A DNA stretch of 35,697 nucleotides from an uncultured bacterium (GCA_903834825.1 CAILKQ010000145.1:1-35697), one strand, 5' to 3'. Positions 27,401 to 35,319 are shown, counted from the stretch's first letter. Notes: generated by a model not told the origin, from the letters alone. Numbers and translations are program-made.

Positions 27401-27492
27401 GCCTGATGTTTGCATTGGTACTTACCTTATTTGTAGTGCCTGCCCTGTACAGTTATATTTCAAGGAAAAAAAGAGCTACCCATGAGAATTAA
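24427..27492 (+). CDS. RND efflux pump permease (AcrB/MexB-like, HAE1 type)
   Basis: A 1021-residue inner-membrane proton antiporter that exports hydrophobic compounds. It opens with LSIKRPVFAVVCSIVIIIFG and EYPAIDPPVVNVRTSYTGA, typical of HAE1 pumps. The proton relay is intact: D400-D401 in ATGLVVDDGIVVTENIYKK and the lysine in GLVTKNGILIVEFANK. Two large periplasmic loops and 12 membrane helices fit the family. It lies between the adaptor (21 bases before) and the TolC-type gene, whose start overlaps its last 11 bases, so the three are coupled in one operon. Substrates are unknown; no regulator (TetR, two-component) is next to it. Confidence 0.96.
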   Translation: MNLSELSIKRPVFAVVCSIVIIIFGAIGYSFLGVREYPAIDPPVVNVRTSYTGANAEIIEQQVTEPIEKAVNGVEGVKNITSSSSQGSSSITVEFELGVDLERAANDVREKVSQVAGRLPQDIDAPPTVAKQDSDSDPIVFIQMQSNKRTLLELSDLAENIVQERLQTIPGVSGVSVFGQRPAMRIWFDPVRLSAYKLTIQDVKSALDRENIELPGGKVRGNTTEMTVKAYGKLTTEEDFNDLIIRQTEGKSIRLKDIGYAIIGPENEESATRKNNIRSVNLGVVAQPGSNQVAIADELYKRIDVIKKDLPPDIILEVGYDKTQFVRKAITEVKETLIIAILLVVIIIFLFFREWSIAFRPLIDIPVALVGAFFIMYIFGFSINVLTLLSLVLATGLVVDDGIVVTENIYKKIEQGMDKWKAAREGSKEIFFAVVSTSITLAIVFLPIIFLQGFVGRLFREFGIVVAGAVLISAFVSLSLTPVLNIYLTKKNVHKHSWFYTKSEPFFRGMESGYQRWLAAFMRKRWIAFIIVLACVGAIYFVGSKLPSELAPMEDRNRLRTSVIAPEGTDFDYMDKVVYDITEKIMDSVPERYVILSFAPSYSGSGGSNAASISIGLVDASERKRSQNEIVQSMNKMFKDYTDVRVLVLQEQTISVGQSSRGQLPVQFVLQNLNFDKLKEKVPQFMDEVVKSPVFQGNDVNLKFNKPELQVTIDRLKAGELGISILDISNTLQLALSGRRFGYFIRNGKQYEVIGQVDRKDRDAPLDLKSFYLRSKTGQLIQLDNLVTIYETATPPTIYHYNRLKSAIVSAGLANGKTLGDGIKEMERISKKVLDESFTTSLSGSSRDFAESSSNTQNAFLLALVLIFLVLAAQFESFVDPLIIMITVPLALAGAVISLSVFGQSLNIFSQIGIIMLIGLVTKNGILIVEFANKQREKGMNKIDAVLNASVARLRPILMTTLATALGALPIAMALGSAGKSRIPLGIVIIGGLMFALVLTLFVVPALYSYISRKKRATHEN

Positions 27493-28786
27493 AGCAGTGT
27501 TGTTGAGTCTTCTGTTTGTCAATGCGGTAGCATCGCAAGACAGCAGTTTTACCGCAAAGGAGGCCATTGATTTGGCACTGAAACAAAACCTCGATATTCA
27601 GATTGCTTCAACCGATCTGGATATTGCAAAGGCCAACAACAATTGGGGAAATGCTGGCGGACTTCCCACCGCTACTGGAAACATTTTCAATACAGAAGCG
27701 ATTTCCAATATCAACCAGAAATTGGCCAATGGCAGCAACATTGAAAGAAACAATGTTTCCAACAGCAGCATCAACGCCAATCTTGCCATCAGCTGGAGAG
27801 TATTCAATGGCATGCGGGTAAGGTCTACCATGGAAAGGTTTGATGCCATGGAGAAAATGGGCACCATTGCTGTTGCGCAACAAATAGATCAGGTCATCTT
27901 TGATGTATTGAATATTTATTACAACCTGATTCGTTTGAAAAAACAAGTGATTGCTACCAAAGCCATCATCGATTTGTCAAAAGAAAGATTGAAAATTGCT
28001 GAAACAAGGTTCAATGTGGGGAATGGTGCCAAAACAGACATGCTGCAGGCAAAAATTGACTTGAATGCACAGGAAGTGAATCTTCAGAACATCTACAAAC
28101 AGGTGTCTAATACCAAAGCTTCCATGAACACTTTGCTCAAGAAGGATGCTGGTGCGTCTTTCCACCCTAAAGAAGAGCAGTTCAGCATCCCATCCATTGA
28201 ATACAATGCCCTTGTTTCAAAAATTGACCAGCAAAACCCACAATTGATGTTGGCTCAACAGGAAAAACTGAACCTGATGATTGAGAAAAAAATCATTAGT
28301 TCACAGAGGATGCCTTCAGTGAACCTGAATTCAAATACGGTGTTGAACAGGTCAAAATCAACTGCCGGATTCTTTTTGACCAACCAAACCTTTGGCCCCA
28401 ATATAGGACTGGGTATAGGCATCCCGATATTCAATGGCAATATCAACAAGACCCAGCTGAAAGTGAACAGCATTCAACAAAAAAAGCAGGATTTGCAAAC
28501 AGAACAGCTGCGTGCATTGTTGCAGCGGGATTTGCTGATTGCGTTTCAGGAATACCAAAATGCCGTTTCCGTATCCATGGTTGAAGAAAGCAATGTACAA
28601 CTGGCCAAAGAGAATAATTTCATTTCTACAGAACGCTTCAAAAAGCTTCAAAGCAATTCAATTGAATTGAGACAGGCACAACTGAGCCTGATTGAAGCAC
28701 AGGATCGTTATATAAATGCCCAATACAGGGCTCAAATAGCGGCAACTGCAATTCGATATATTACGGGAGAAATAAGCAAGCAATAG
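27482..28786 (+). CDS. TolC-family outer-membrane efflux protein
   Basis: A 434-residue outer-membrane factor. A signal peptide (MRIKAVLLSLLFVNAVASQ, cleavage near VAS-Q) is followed by two repeats of the OEP type, each rich in long amphipathic helices: FTAKEAIDLALKQNLDIQIA and the later SSQRMPSVNLNSNTVLNRSK region. Internal pseudo-symmetry (about residues 25-215 and 225-425) is as in TolC. It forms the outer channel for the upstream adaptor and pump. The ATG overlaps the end of the pump gene by 11 bases. It converges with cdd, with only three bases between stops, in an 8-bp inverted repeat. Confidence 0.94.
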   Translation: MRIKAVLLSLLFVNAVASQDSSFTAKEAIDLALKQNLDIQIASTDLDIAKANNNWGNAGGLPTATGNIFNTEAISNINQKLANGSNIERNNVSNSSINANLAISWRVFNGMRVRSTMERFDAMEKMGTIAVAQQIDQVIFDVLNIYYNLIRLKKQVIATKAIIDLSKERLKIAETRFNVGNGAKTDMLQAKIDLNAQEVNLQNIYKQVSNTKASMNTLLKKDAGASFHPKEEQFSIPSIEYNALVSKIDQQNPQLMLAQQEKLNLMIEKKIISSQRMPSVNLNSNTVLNRSKSTAGFFLTNQTFGPNIGLGIGIPIFNGNINKTQLKVNSIQQKKQDLQTEQLRALLQRDLLIAFQEYQNAVSVSMVEESNVQLAKENNFISTERFKKLQSNSIELRQAQLSLIEAQDRYINAQYRAQIAATAIRYITGEISKQ

Positions 28787-28795
28787 GGCTTATTT
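28770..28795. terminator. Inverted repeat spanning the tolC/cdd stops
   Basis: AAATAAGC (28770-28777) and GCTTATTT (28788-28795) form a perfect 8-bp stem with a 10-base loop; the tolC-type stop is in the loop and the cdd stop is in the right arm. T runs are weak on both sides, so a bidirectional terminator is only a possibility. Confidence 0.35.
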
Positions 28796-29278
28796 GCCCA
28801 AATGATAATGCTTGAACGCCATGGGCAAGAGGTCTGATGGAGTTTCAATTTCAAATACCTCCCCTGCTGACCCGGTCAGCAACAACCGCATTGGTACATT
28901 AAACCTTGATTCAAATTCAACCAGGGCCTGTCTGCACATGCCACAGGGAGCTATGGGTTCTGAAGTATCCACTGTATCGCTCTGGTAAGTGATGGCCATG
29001 GTTTCAATGGGAAGACCCGGGGATATAGAAGAAACTGCAGCCAGCAATACCCTTTCTGCACAGATACCAATGGGATAAGAGGCATTCTCTTGGTTGGTCC
29101 CCATCACCAGCTTATCATCCGGCATGCGGGCAACCGCACCAACCCTGAAGCCTGAGTATGGGGCATAAGCAGTAGCAGCCACTTCCCTGGCCCGAAGCAC
29201 AAGGTCGTTGTCTGCATCGCTCAACGCTGATGCATTGGCATGCACTTTAAAACTGATGTTGATGTTTCTGGTGTCCAT
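28790..29278 (-). CDS. cdd: Cytidine deaminase
   Basis: A 162-residue zinc enzyme that converts cytidine and deoxycytidine to the uridine forms in pyrimidine salvage. The catalytic signature GICAERVLLAA gives C73-A-E75, and PCGMCRQAL gives the other two zinc cysteines C112 and C115, the all-cysteine arrangement of homotetrameric Cdd. YAPYSGFRVGAVA and NQENASYPIG supply the nucleoside pocket. It is about 25-30 residues longer than the compact Bacillus enzyme, with an N-terminal extension (about residues 1-20), a common form in Bacteroidota. It lies 18 bases after lepB and is probably cotranscribed with it. Confidence 0.94.
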   Translation of the reverse strand: MDTRNINISFKVHANASALSDADNDLVLRAREVAATAYAPYSGFRVGAVARMPDDKLVMGTNQENASYPIGICAERVLLAAVSSISPGLPIETMAITYQSDTVDTSEPIAPCGMCRQALVEFESRFNVPMRLLLTGSAGEVFEIETPSDLLPMAFKHYHLGK

Positions 29279-29296
29279 AGGATTGGTTGTAGGTGT

Positions 29297-30823
29297 TTAT
29301 TTGATGGATTTGAAAATCCTGTTCCATCTTGGACCATTCTGCCAGCTGAACCAGATCATGGAAGCCTTGCCCACTACATGGTCTTCTGGCACAAAACCCC
29401 AGAACCTTGAATCCTGTGAGTTGTGTCTGTTATCTCCCATCATCCAGTAATAATTCATTTTAAATGTGTAGGATGTAGAAGCTTTTCCATTGATCAATAC
29501 CTTTCCATCACGCTCTTCCCAATCATTGTTCTCATACACAGCAATAACCCTTTTGTAGAGGGCAATATTTCTCTGGTTGAGCTCAACTGACTTTCCTTTT
29601 TGGGGAACCCATAATGGGCCAAAATTGTCTTCGCTCCATTTGAATTGTGCAGTATCGTAAGGGAAAGTATTGCCAAAACCACTTGTATTCAGGTCTGGCA
29701 TGATGGAGTCTTTTACTACAAATGAAAAAGATTCAACCTGTTTCAATTGCGAGGGAGTGAGTGTCAAGCGGTAGGTATTGGGTTTGTCCTGCATTTGCAA
29801 GAGATCACGCTGTTCAGGGTCTTGTGGATCAATGTTCAATTCATTTTTGATGAACTCATCAGAGAAAAATCCATTGCCATTCAGGGTAACATAGTAAGGC
29901 ATTTCAGAAGCAGGCGGTATAGGATTAATGGTATTGGATACATACAAGGTGCCGTTTCTGATGAACAATGTATCGCCCGCAATGGCTACACAACGCTTGA
30001 TGAAATTTTCCCTTTTGTCAACTGGTCTTGAAATGATGTCATCGCGTTCGGCAAACAACATATCCCTCGTACCGCCCCTGGATTCGTAGGCGCGGAGATA
30101 ATCATAATAATTGATCTCAGACTGGAATTCACGGATGACCGTATCCCCAACAGGATAGTTGAATACAACAACATCATTCCTTTCAATCGGCTTTGCAAAA
30201 AAGCGGTTGTAGGGAAGTGTGATCCATTCAAGGTATGATTTTGACGTGCCGATGGGAAGGGTATGGTGAACAAAAGGAAAGGCAATGGGTGTATTGGGTA
30301 TCCTTGGCCCGTAGCTTGTTTTGCTGACAAACAGAAAGTCGTTGACCAACAAGGTCTTTTCCATTGAGCCGGTTGGAATAACATAGGCTTCAAAAACAAA
30401 AGTGCGGATAATGGTAGCGGCAACGATGGCAAAAACGGCAGCATCGATCCATTCTCTTGTGGCTGATTTTTGATAATTCTTTACAACTGGGATACCAGCA
30501 TACCGCTCATTTTTGGAAAACCCCAAGTAAGGAAAATAAACAAAGGGAATGAATGCTGTTGCGGCATGGTGCAACACAGAAAATCTGCCGAAATGCTCAA
30601 CAAATTTGATGCAGAGCCAGATGGTCACAAATTGTCCGGCGATGGGAATGAGCTGAAAGAAAAACCATTGGGTTTTTAGCTCCATTTTTTTCACCAGCAG
30701 CCATGTATTGTAAAAAGGGACAAGCGCTTTCCAGCCATCGAGTCCGGCTTTTTTAAACATCCCATAAAGACCTGCATGAAATCCTGCTGTTGCAACGATA
30801 AAAATCAACCAACCTGTACCCAT
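29297..30823 (-). CDS. lepB: Signal peptidase I with N-terminal membrane extension
   Basis: A 508-residue type I signal peptidase that removes signal peptides from exported proteins. The start at 30823 (MGTGWLIFIV) is preferred because a -7 element lies at 30844-30851; the alternative start at 30862 lies upstream of it. Two or three hydrophobic segments occupy the first ~100 residues before the usual anchor at about 126-142. Catalytic Ser153 is in VIPTGSMEKTLLVNDFLF and catalytic Lys276 in ENFIKRCVAIAGDTLF; GDNRHNSQDSRFWGFVP (from residue 463) is the last conserved box. Roughly 165-180 residues separate the lysine box from the last box, much more than in E. coli LepB. It leads cdd in an operon. 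Confidence 0.93.
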   Translation of the reverse strand: MGTGWLIFIVATAGFHAGLYGMFKKAGLDGWKALVPFYNTWLLVKKMELKTQWFFFQLIPIAGQFVTIWLCIKFVEHFGRFSVLHHAATAFIPFVYFPYLGFSKNERYAGIPVVKNYQKSATREWIDAAVFAIVAATIIRTFVFEAYVIPTGSMEKTLLVNDFLFVSKTSYGPRIPNTPIAFPFVHHTLPIGTSKSYLEWITLPYNRFFAKPIERNDVVVFNYPVGDTVIREFQSEINYYDYLRAYESRGGTRDMLFAERDDIISRPVDKRENFIKRCVAIAGDTLFIRNGTLYVSNTINPIPPASEMPYYVTLNGNGFFSDEFIKNELNIDPQDPEQRDLLQMQDKPNTYRLTLTPSQLKQVESFSFVVKDSIMPDLNTSGFGNTFPYDTAQFKWSEDNFGPLWVPQKGKSVELNQRNIALYKRVIAVYENNDWEERDGKVLINGKASTSYTFKMNYYWMMGDNRHNSQDSRFWGFVPEDHVVGKASMIWFSWQNGPRWNRIFKSIK

Positions 30824-30843
30824 TGTATTATGCTTTACGTGTT

Positions 30844-30851
30844 CAAATGTA
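30844..30851 (-). promoter_or_regulatory. Candidate -7 promoter element of lepB-cdd
   Basis: Minus-strand TACATTTG, exact match to TAnnTTTG, 20 bases before the ATG at 30823 and downstream of the alternative start at 30862. Confidence 0.5.
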
Positions 30852-30906
30852 GCATAAAACAAGGATTTAAAAACGATGGAATGTCAACTGGTTGTACTTT
30901 AACATG

Positions 30907-30944
30907 GATGGCATGCTGAAAGGATATATATTTTTTCAGCCATC
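30907..30944 (-). terminator. Bulged hairpin after the unknown gene at 30956, possible terminator
   Basis: GATGG (30907-30911) pairs with CCATC (30940-30944), and CTGAAA (30916-30921) pairs with TTTCAG (30934-30939), giving 11 base pairs with a 4-base bulge. It lies just past the stop of the unknown gene and before the lepB promoter, where a transcript end is expected. There is no T run after it. Confidence 0.3.
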
Positions 30945-30955
30945 ATCAAAACAGG

Positions 30956-31450
30956 TTATATGGAAGAAATGGCAGAAACCTTGCGGGATGATTTTATGAT
31001 CACATCTTTGACTGTTGCATCCATACCGAGATGGGAAATATCAACACTATCGCAAGCAGCATCGACTGATTCTGTACAAAACCTCATGGCTGTCCAAACA
31101 TGATCAATCACTACCTCATCAATTTTTGTAAATCCAGTTGCATGAAGGCATTCCCAATTGCAATCCCGGTTGAGATCACTGACAATTTTAGAAGTTGGTT
31201 TAGGATAGGCAATCCACAGTTTTCCTTTTGAACGCAAGGCAGGAATAACATCTTTGAGAATCTCGGAGAGTTGATTGTAGTTTAATGCAAAAACCAAAGC
31301 AAAATCAATCTTTCGGCTTTTGAGCAGTGGCGTTAGGTTTTTTGCAAAGGATAGTTTGGTAAAAAACTTTTCCAATGTGGAAGGAATTCCTTGAACAAGA
31401 ACGTTCTTTTCCTCACAAAGCTCAAGCCTGTCAAAAATATTGATTAGCAT
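30956..31450 (-). CDS. Small protein of unknown function, DUF3052-like
   Basis: A 164-residue cytoplasmic protein without signal peptide or membrane segment. I do not recognise a characterised family. Its central part reads as a Rossmann-like beta-alpha unit: IDFALVFALNYNQL, then IPALRSKGKLWIAYPKPTSK, then a conserved-looking WECLHATGFTKIDEVVIDHV and WTAMRF. That order (hydrophobic strand, LR.GG.LW..YPK, then VDE.W...RF) resembles DUF3052-type proteins, which look like methyltransferase remnants; this is from memory of the pattern and not certain. The gene stands between plsY (106 bases upstream) and lepB (132 bases downstream) on the same strand and has a -7-like element of its own. Confidence 0.6.
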   Translation of the reverse strand: MLINIFDRLELCEEKNVLVQGIPSTLEKFFTKLSFAKNLTPLLKSRKIDFALVFALNYNQLSEILKDVIPALRSKGKLWIAYPKPTSKIVSDLNRDCNWECLHATGFTKIDEVVIDHVWTAMRFCTESVDAACDSVDISHLGMDATVKDVIIKSSRKVSAISSI

Positions 31451-31476
31451 TTGTTGGAAGTTTTGGTTTGGGTTGA

Positions 31477-31484
31477 CAAAATTA
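31477..31484 (-). promoter_or_regulatory. Candidate -7 promoter element of the unknown gene at 30956-31450
   Basis: Minus-strand TAATTTTG, exact TAnnTTTG match, 26 bases before the ATG at 31450. The region is A+T rich, so a chance match is possible. Confidence 0.35.
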
Positions 31485-31555
31485 ACATTTTTTCCACATA
31501 TTTAGTGCTTCTTTAAAAAAAATTAAAGGCTTTGTAGAAAGAAGAAGAAGAAATC

Positions 31556-32215
31556 TTAAAAATCCTGACCGTTTCGCCTTGCCTTTCTCTTGTCGCGGTT
31601 TTTGAAAATAGGGACTTTGCTTTCGCTGCCAGAGAGTAGCCTGCTGATGTTTTTCTGGTGCGTGAGGATAACAAGCAGGGCAACGGCGATGGCAAAAATC
31701 CTGTAGGCGATATTGTCTACATTGAAAATGATCAAAATGAATACAGGGAAAGCCATGCTCGCCATGATGGAACTCAGCGAAACAAAACGGGTTAGGTAAA
31801 GGACTGCGAGAAAAATGGTCACGCAGCTCAACGCTGTAAGGGGTGAAATGGCAATGATCAGTCCAAAGAGGGTGGCTACTCCTTTGCCTCCCCTGAAATC
31901 TGCCCATACGGGAAAAATGTGACCAATCACTGCGGCAAGACCCAAACCAATCTGAAAATTGGTCCTTTCAAATTCATTGGTCATATAATAGGGCAAAAGC
32001 AATGCAAGCTTAACAGCAACCAAACCTTTGAGCATATCAAGGATCATGACAATGCTACCCCATTTTGACCCGAGCACCCTAAAAGTATTGGTGGCACCGG
32101 CATTGCCACTGCCATAATCCCTGATATCAATATTGAATTGGGATTTGCTGATGATGACCGATGTTGGGATAGACCCAATCATGTATGCCAATATGATCAA
32201 TAAAATTTCGTTCAT
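31556..32215 (-). CDS. plsY: Acyl-phosphate:glycerol-3-phosphate acyltransferase
   Basis: A 219-residue inner-membrane enzyme that transfers an acyl group from acyl-phosphate to glycerol-3-phosphate, the first step of phospholipid synthesis with PlsX. The three PlsY motifs are all there: AYMIGSIPTSVIISK with IDIRDYGSGNAGATNTFRVLG (motif 1), IGHIFPVWADFRGGKGVATL (motif 2) and a motif-3 region LLVILTHQKNISRLLSG near the C-terminus. About five or more membrane helices fit. A basic cytoplasmic tail (KNRDKRKARRNGQDF) ends it. It is downstream of prmA with a 68-base gap that holds a promoter-like element. Confidence 0.96.
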   Translation of the reverse strand: MNEILLIILAYMIGSIPTSVIISKSQFNIDIRDYGSGNAGATNTFRVLGSKWGSIVMILDMLKGLVAVKLALLLPYYMTNEFERTNFQIGLGLAAVIGHIFPVWADFRGGKGVATLFGLIIAISPLTALSCVTIFLAVLYLTRFVSLSSIMASMAFPVFILIIFNVDNIAYRIFAIAVALLVILTHQKNISRLLSGSESKVPIFKNRDKRKARRNGQDF

Positions 32216-32242
32216 TTAATGTTTTTGGCTTTAGGGGGATTA

Positions 32243-32250
32243 CAAATTTA
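32243..32250 (-). promoter_or_regulatory. Candidate -7 promoter element of plsY
   Basis: Minus-strand TAAATTTG, exact TAnnTTTG match, 27 bases before the plsY ATG. No TTTG -33 element at the usual spacing. Confidence 0.4.
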
Positions 32251-32283
32251 ATGAAAAATTGATACACCGCCCTTTTTGAGGTG

Positions 32284-33105
32284 TTAAAACTCCTTTTTAA
32301 AGGCCATTGCAATCCATCCATTGTCTGTGTAAAGGTTGATCGGCTTGCCAAACAATGGGGTAAATACCGCTTCAATATCCGCCTGATCATTGGCCAATAA
32401 ACCACTGATCAACAGAAACCCATCAGGCTTCAACAATTGGTCCATGGATGCAGCATGTGATAATAACACGTGTTTATTAATGTTGGCCAGGAGGATATCA
32501 CATGGGCGAACCTCATCAAGGTTCTCTGCAAGCGCAACATTGATGTTGGTGGCAGCATTCAACTGTATGTTTTCATTGACATTGGAAATGCTCCAATGGT
32601 CATTGTCGATGGCTTCAATGGATAAGGCTCCAAGCCTATCCGCAAGTATGGCCAGAATCCCTGTGCCTGTTCCAAAATCAAGCACTTCCTTACCCATGAA
32701 ATCCAGCTCAAGCATGCCCAGCATCATCATTCGGGTGGTGGCGTGATGGCCTGTACCAAAACTCATTTTGGGCGTGATGAGGATTTCATATTCAAACCCT
32801 TCTAATGGAGGATGAAAATGAGCCCTGACATGAATTTTGCCAGGAAGGATGACAGGATCGAAATTGGATTCCCAACTGGAATTCCAGTTCTCCTCTTTCA
32901 ATTCCGCATTGGTGTAGGTTATGCCCATCTCAGCACAGATTGCATCCAAGGCAGATAGATCCACCTGCCCTGATGTTGCATAGGCTTTTAAACCCGTCGG
33001 CGTTTCTTCCATCCCTGAAAAACCCAAATCAGGCAACCGTGCCACCAATACATCACTTGTCTCAGGACTGATCTCGTTAAAATGAATTTCCAGGTATGTT
33101 ATCAT
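32284..33105 (-). CDS. prmA: Ribosomal protein L11 methyltransferase
   Basis: A 273-residue SAM-dependent methyltransferase of the PrmA family, which trimethylates ribosomal protein L11. The N-terminal substrate domain covers about residues 1-90 (with ENWNSSWESNFDPVIL), then PKMSFGTGHHATTRMMML, the SAM motif KEVLDFGTGTGILAILADRLG and the LLANINKHVLL motif in place of the usual N-PPY-like box. Length and motifs are normal for Bacteroidota. It has no leader of its own: its ATG (33103-33105) follows directly on the T run of the intrinsic terminator after pnp, so expression presumably depends on read-through from pnp. Confidence 0.93.
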   Translation of the reverse strand: MITYLEIHFNEISPETSDVLVARLPDLGFSGMEETPTGLKAYATSGQVDLSALDAICAEMGITYTNAELKEENWNSSWESNFDPVILPGKIHVRAHFHPPLEGFEYEILITPKMSFGTGHHATTRMMMLGMLELDFMGKEVLDFGTGTGILAILADRLGALSIEAIDNDHWSISNVNENIQLNAATNINVALAENLDEVRPCDILLANINKHVLLSHAASMDQLLKPDGFLLISGLLANDQADIEAVFTPLFGKPINLYTDNGWIAMAFKKEF

Positions 33106-33106
33106 G

Positions 33107-33130
33107 AAAAAAGCCGGCTAAAAGCCGGCT
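33107..33130 (-). terminator. Intrinsic terminator between pnp and prmA
   Basis: Read on the minus strand: AGCCGGCT, a three-base loop, a second AGCCGGCT and then a run of T. The stem (33112-33119 with 33123-33130) is 8 bp, all matched, with 75% G+C. The stem begins 10 bases after the pnp stop and the T run ends one base before the prmA ATG. Confidence 0.88.
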
Positions 33131-33139
33131 GTTTAAATA

Positions 33140-35293
33140 TTAGTTGGAGGATTGTTCACCACCTTGCTGATTAAAATCAGGTTTAGGCATCAACACTTTC
33201 CTGCTCAATTTGAATTTACCTGTCTTCTGGTCAACACCGATTAATTTAACCCTTACCATATCCCCTTCGGTCAGGATACCATCCAATGTTTCAAGGCGTT
33301 TCCAGCTCACCTCACTGATGTGAAGCAATCCTTGTTTACCAGGCATGAACTCTACAAAGGCACCATAAGGCATCACAGACTTGACTTTGGATTCGTACTC
33401 ATCACCAACCTCAGGCATGGCAACAATACTTTTGATCCAGGCTACTGCCCTGTCCAGGCTTTCTTTGGCCGGGCTGAACACGCTTACTTCGCCCTGGTTG
33501 CCTACTTCCTCAATGTTGATGGTGGCTCCAGTTTCGCGCTGGATTTCCTGGATGATTTTCCCTTGTGGTCCGATCACTGCACCAATGAATTCCTTATCAA
33601 TGAACAACTTCTGCATTCTTGGGGCATGTGGTTTCACCTCAGGCCTGAAAGAAGGCATACAATCATACATTTGGTCAAGGATGTGGAGACGACCATGTCT
33701 TGCCTGCTCGAGTGCAGCCATCATGGTTTCCATGCTCAAACCATCAATTTTGATATCCATCTGGATACCGCAGATACCATCACGGGTACCGGTAACCTTA
33801 AAGTCCATGTCACCAAGATGATCTTCATCACCGAGGATGTCTGTAAGGATTGCATATTTGCCATCAGTAGCCCTGGTGATCAATCCCATCGCAACACCAC
33901 TTACGTGTTTTGGAATGGGAACACCTGCATCCATCAAGGCCAGAGAACCGGCACAAACCGTTGCCATGGAAGACGAACCGTTTGATTCAAGAATATCAGA
34001 AACAACACGCACGGTATAGGCATAATCATTACCGGGCATCATTTGTTTGAGGGAACGAAGGGCAAGGTTTCCGTGACCCACTTCTCTCCTTCCAGGACCT
34101 CTCATGGGCTTTACTTCGCCTGTAGAGAATGGAGGGAAATTATAATGGAGGATGAACTTGCTATAATCAGATTTTGCAGCACTCTCTACCAACAATTCGT
34201 CCAGTGGTGTACCGAAAGTGATGGTGGTGAGGGATTGTGTTTCTCCACGGGTGAACAAAGCTGAACCATGTGGGGTAGGCAATACATCGATTTCCATGTC
34301 CAAAGGACGCACCTGGTCAAGGGAACGGCCATCAAGCCTGATCCTGTCGTCAAGGATCATGTTGCGGACAACATCCCACTTGAGGTCTTCGTAATATTTT
34401 TTAGCAAGTTTGACATGCTCAGCTGTTGCTTCTGCACCAAGGATGGCGACGACTTCTTTTTTCAACTCGTCGTAGGCCTTGCTCCTGTCGTATTTGCTGC
34501 TACCCGCTTTTGAAATGCTATATACCCTTTCGGTAGCAAAATCATTGACTTTTTGTTGAATTTCATCGTTGGTGACAGGTTTGGTGTAATCACGCTTTCC
34601 TTCTACACCTGCTTTTTCCCTGAGTTCTTCCTGGGCAAGGATTTGAACTCGGATGGCATCATGGGCAATTTCTAATGCCTTGACAACATCTGCTTCTACA
34701 CACTCTTTGGATTCACCTTCAACCATCATCAGGTTCTTTGCAGTGGCGCCAATCATGAAATCCATGTCTGCCGATGCAAGCTCTGTTCTGCTTGGGTTAA
34801 CAATGAAAGCACCATTTACCCTGGCAACACGTACTTCAGAAATCACCTCTTTGATGGGAATGTTGGACACTGCAAGGGCTGCAGAAGCAGCAAGACAGGC
34901 CAAAGAATCTGGCATCACTTCTGGATCCGATGAAATAAGGCTTACCAATACCTGAACATCACAAAGATAATCTTCAGGGAAAAGCGGGCGAAGTGCCCTA
35001 TCGATCAAACGGCTGATCAGGATTTCAGAATCTGTGATACGGCCTTCACGCTTGAAGAAAGATCCGGGGATTCTTCCTGCAGAAGCGAATTTCTCTTGAT
35101 AATCCACAGAAAGGGGGAAGAAGTCCTGTCCTTCGCGTGCTTCTTTATTGGCACAAACTGTTGCCAGAATGATGCAATTTCCTTGTCTTACAGTAACTGA
35201 ACCATCGGCCTGACGGGCAAGCCTTCCGGTTTCTATTGTAACAATTCGACCGTTACCAAGGTCGAAGCTTGATTGAAATGGTTGTTGTAGCAT
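33140..35293 (-). CDS. pnp: Polyribonucleotide nucleotidyltransferase (PNPase)
   Basis: A 717-residue 3'-5' phosphorolytic exoribonuclease, part of RNA decay. I use the ATG at 35293, giving MLQQPFQSSFDLGNGRIVTI, a normal PNPase N-terminus; 21 further codons upstream would run across the leader hairpin. Two RNase PH domains are joined by a helical domain; the second carries GDEDHLGDMDFKVTGT with the catalytic aspartates. The KH domain (FIGAVIGPQGKIIQEIQRET) and the S1 domain (KSVMPYGAFVEFMPGKQGLL) end the protein before a short Q/S-rich tail. It follows rpsO by 73 bases, as in many bacteria, with two stem-loops in the gap. Confidence 0.97.
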   Translation of the reverse strand: MLQQPFQSSFDLGNGRIVTIETGRLARQADGSVTVRQGNCIILATVCANKEAREGQDFFPLSVDYQEKFASAGRIPGSFFKREGRITDSEILISRLIDRALRPLFPEDYLCDVQVLVSLISSDPEVMPDSLACLAASAALAVSNIPIKEVISEVRVARVNGAFIVNPSRTELASADMDFMIGATAKNLMMVEGESKECVEADVVKALEIAHDAIRVQILAQEELREKAGVEGKRDYTKPVTNDEIQQKVNDFATERVYSISKAGSSKYDRSKAYDELKKEVVAILGAEATAEHVKLAKKYYEDLKWDVVRNMILDDRIRLDGRSLDQVRPLDMEIDVLPTPHGSALFTRGETQSLTTITFGTPLDELLVESAAKSDYSKFILHYNFPPFSTGEVKPMRGPGRREVGHGNLALRSLKQMMPGNDYAYTVRVVSDILESNGSSSMATVCAGSLALMDAGVPIPKHVSGVAMGLITRATDGKYAILTDILGDEDHLGDMDFKVTGTRDGICGIQMDIKIDGLSMETMMAALEQARHGRLHILDQMYDCMPSFRPEVKPHAPRMQKLFIDKEFIGAVIGPQGKIIQEIQRETGATINIEEVGNQGEVSVFSPAKESLDRAVAWIKSIVAMPEVGDEYESKVKSVMPYGAFVEFMPGKQGLLHISEVSWKRLETLDGILTEGDMVRVKLIGVDQKTGKFKLSRKVLMPKPDFNQQGGEQSSN

Positions 35294-35300
35294 GATAATG

Positions 35301-35319
35301 TTTTGGGAGTGTTCCAAAA
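35301..35319 (-). repeat. Small second stem-loop in the pnp leader, next to the start
   Basis: TTTTGG (35301-35306) and CCAAAA (35314-35319) can pair around a 7-base loop, ending eight bases from the pnp ATG. Weak stem; meaningful only with the larger hairpin next to it. Confidence 0.35.
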
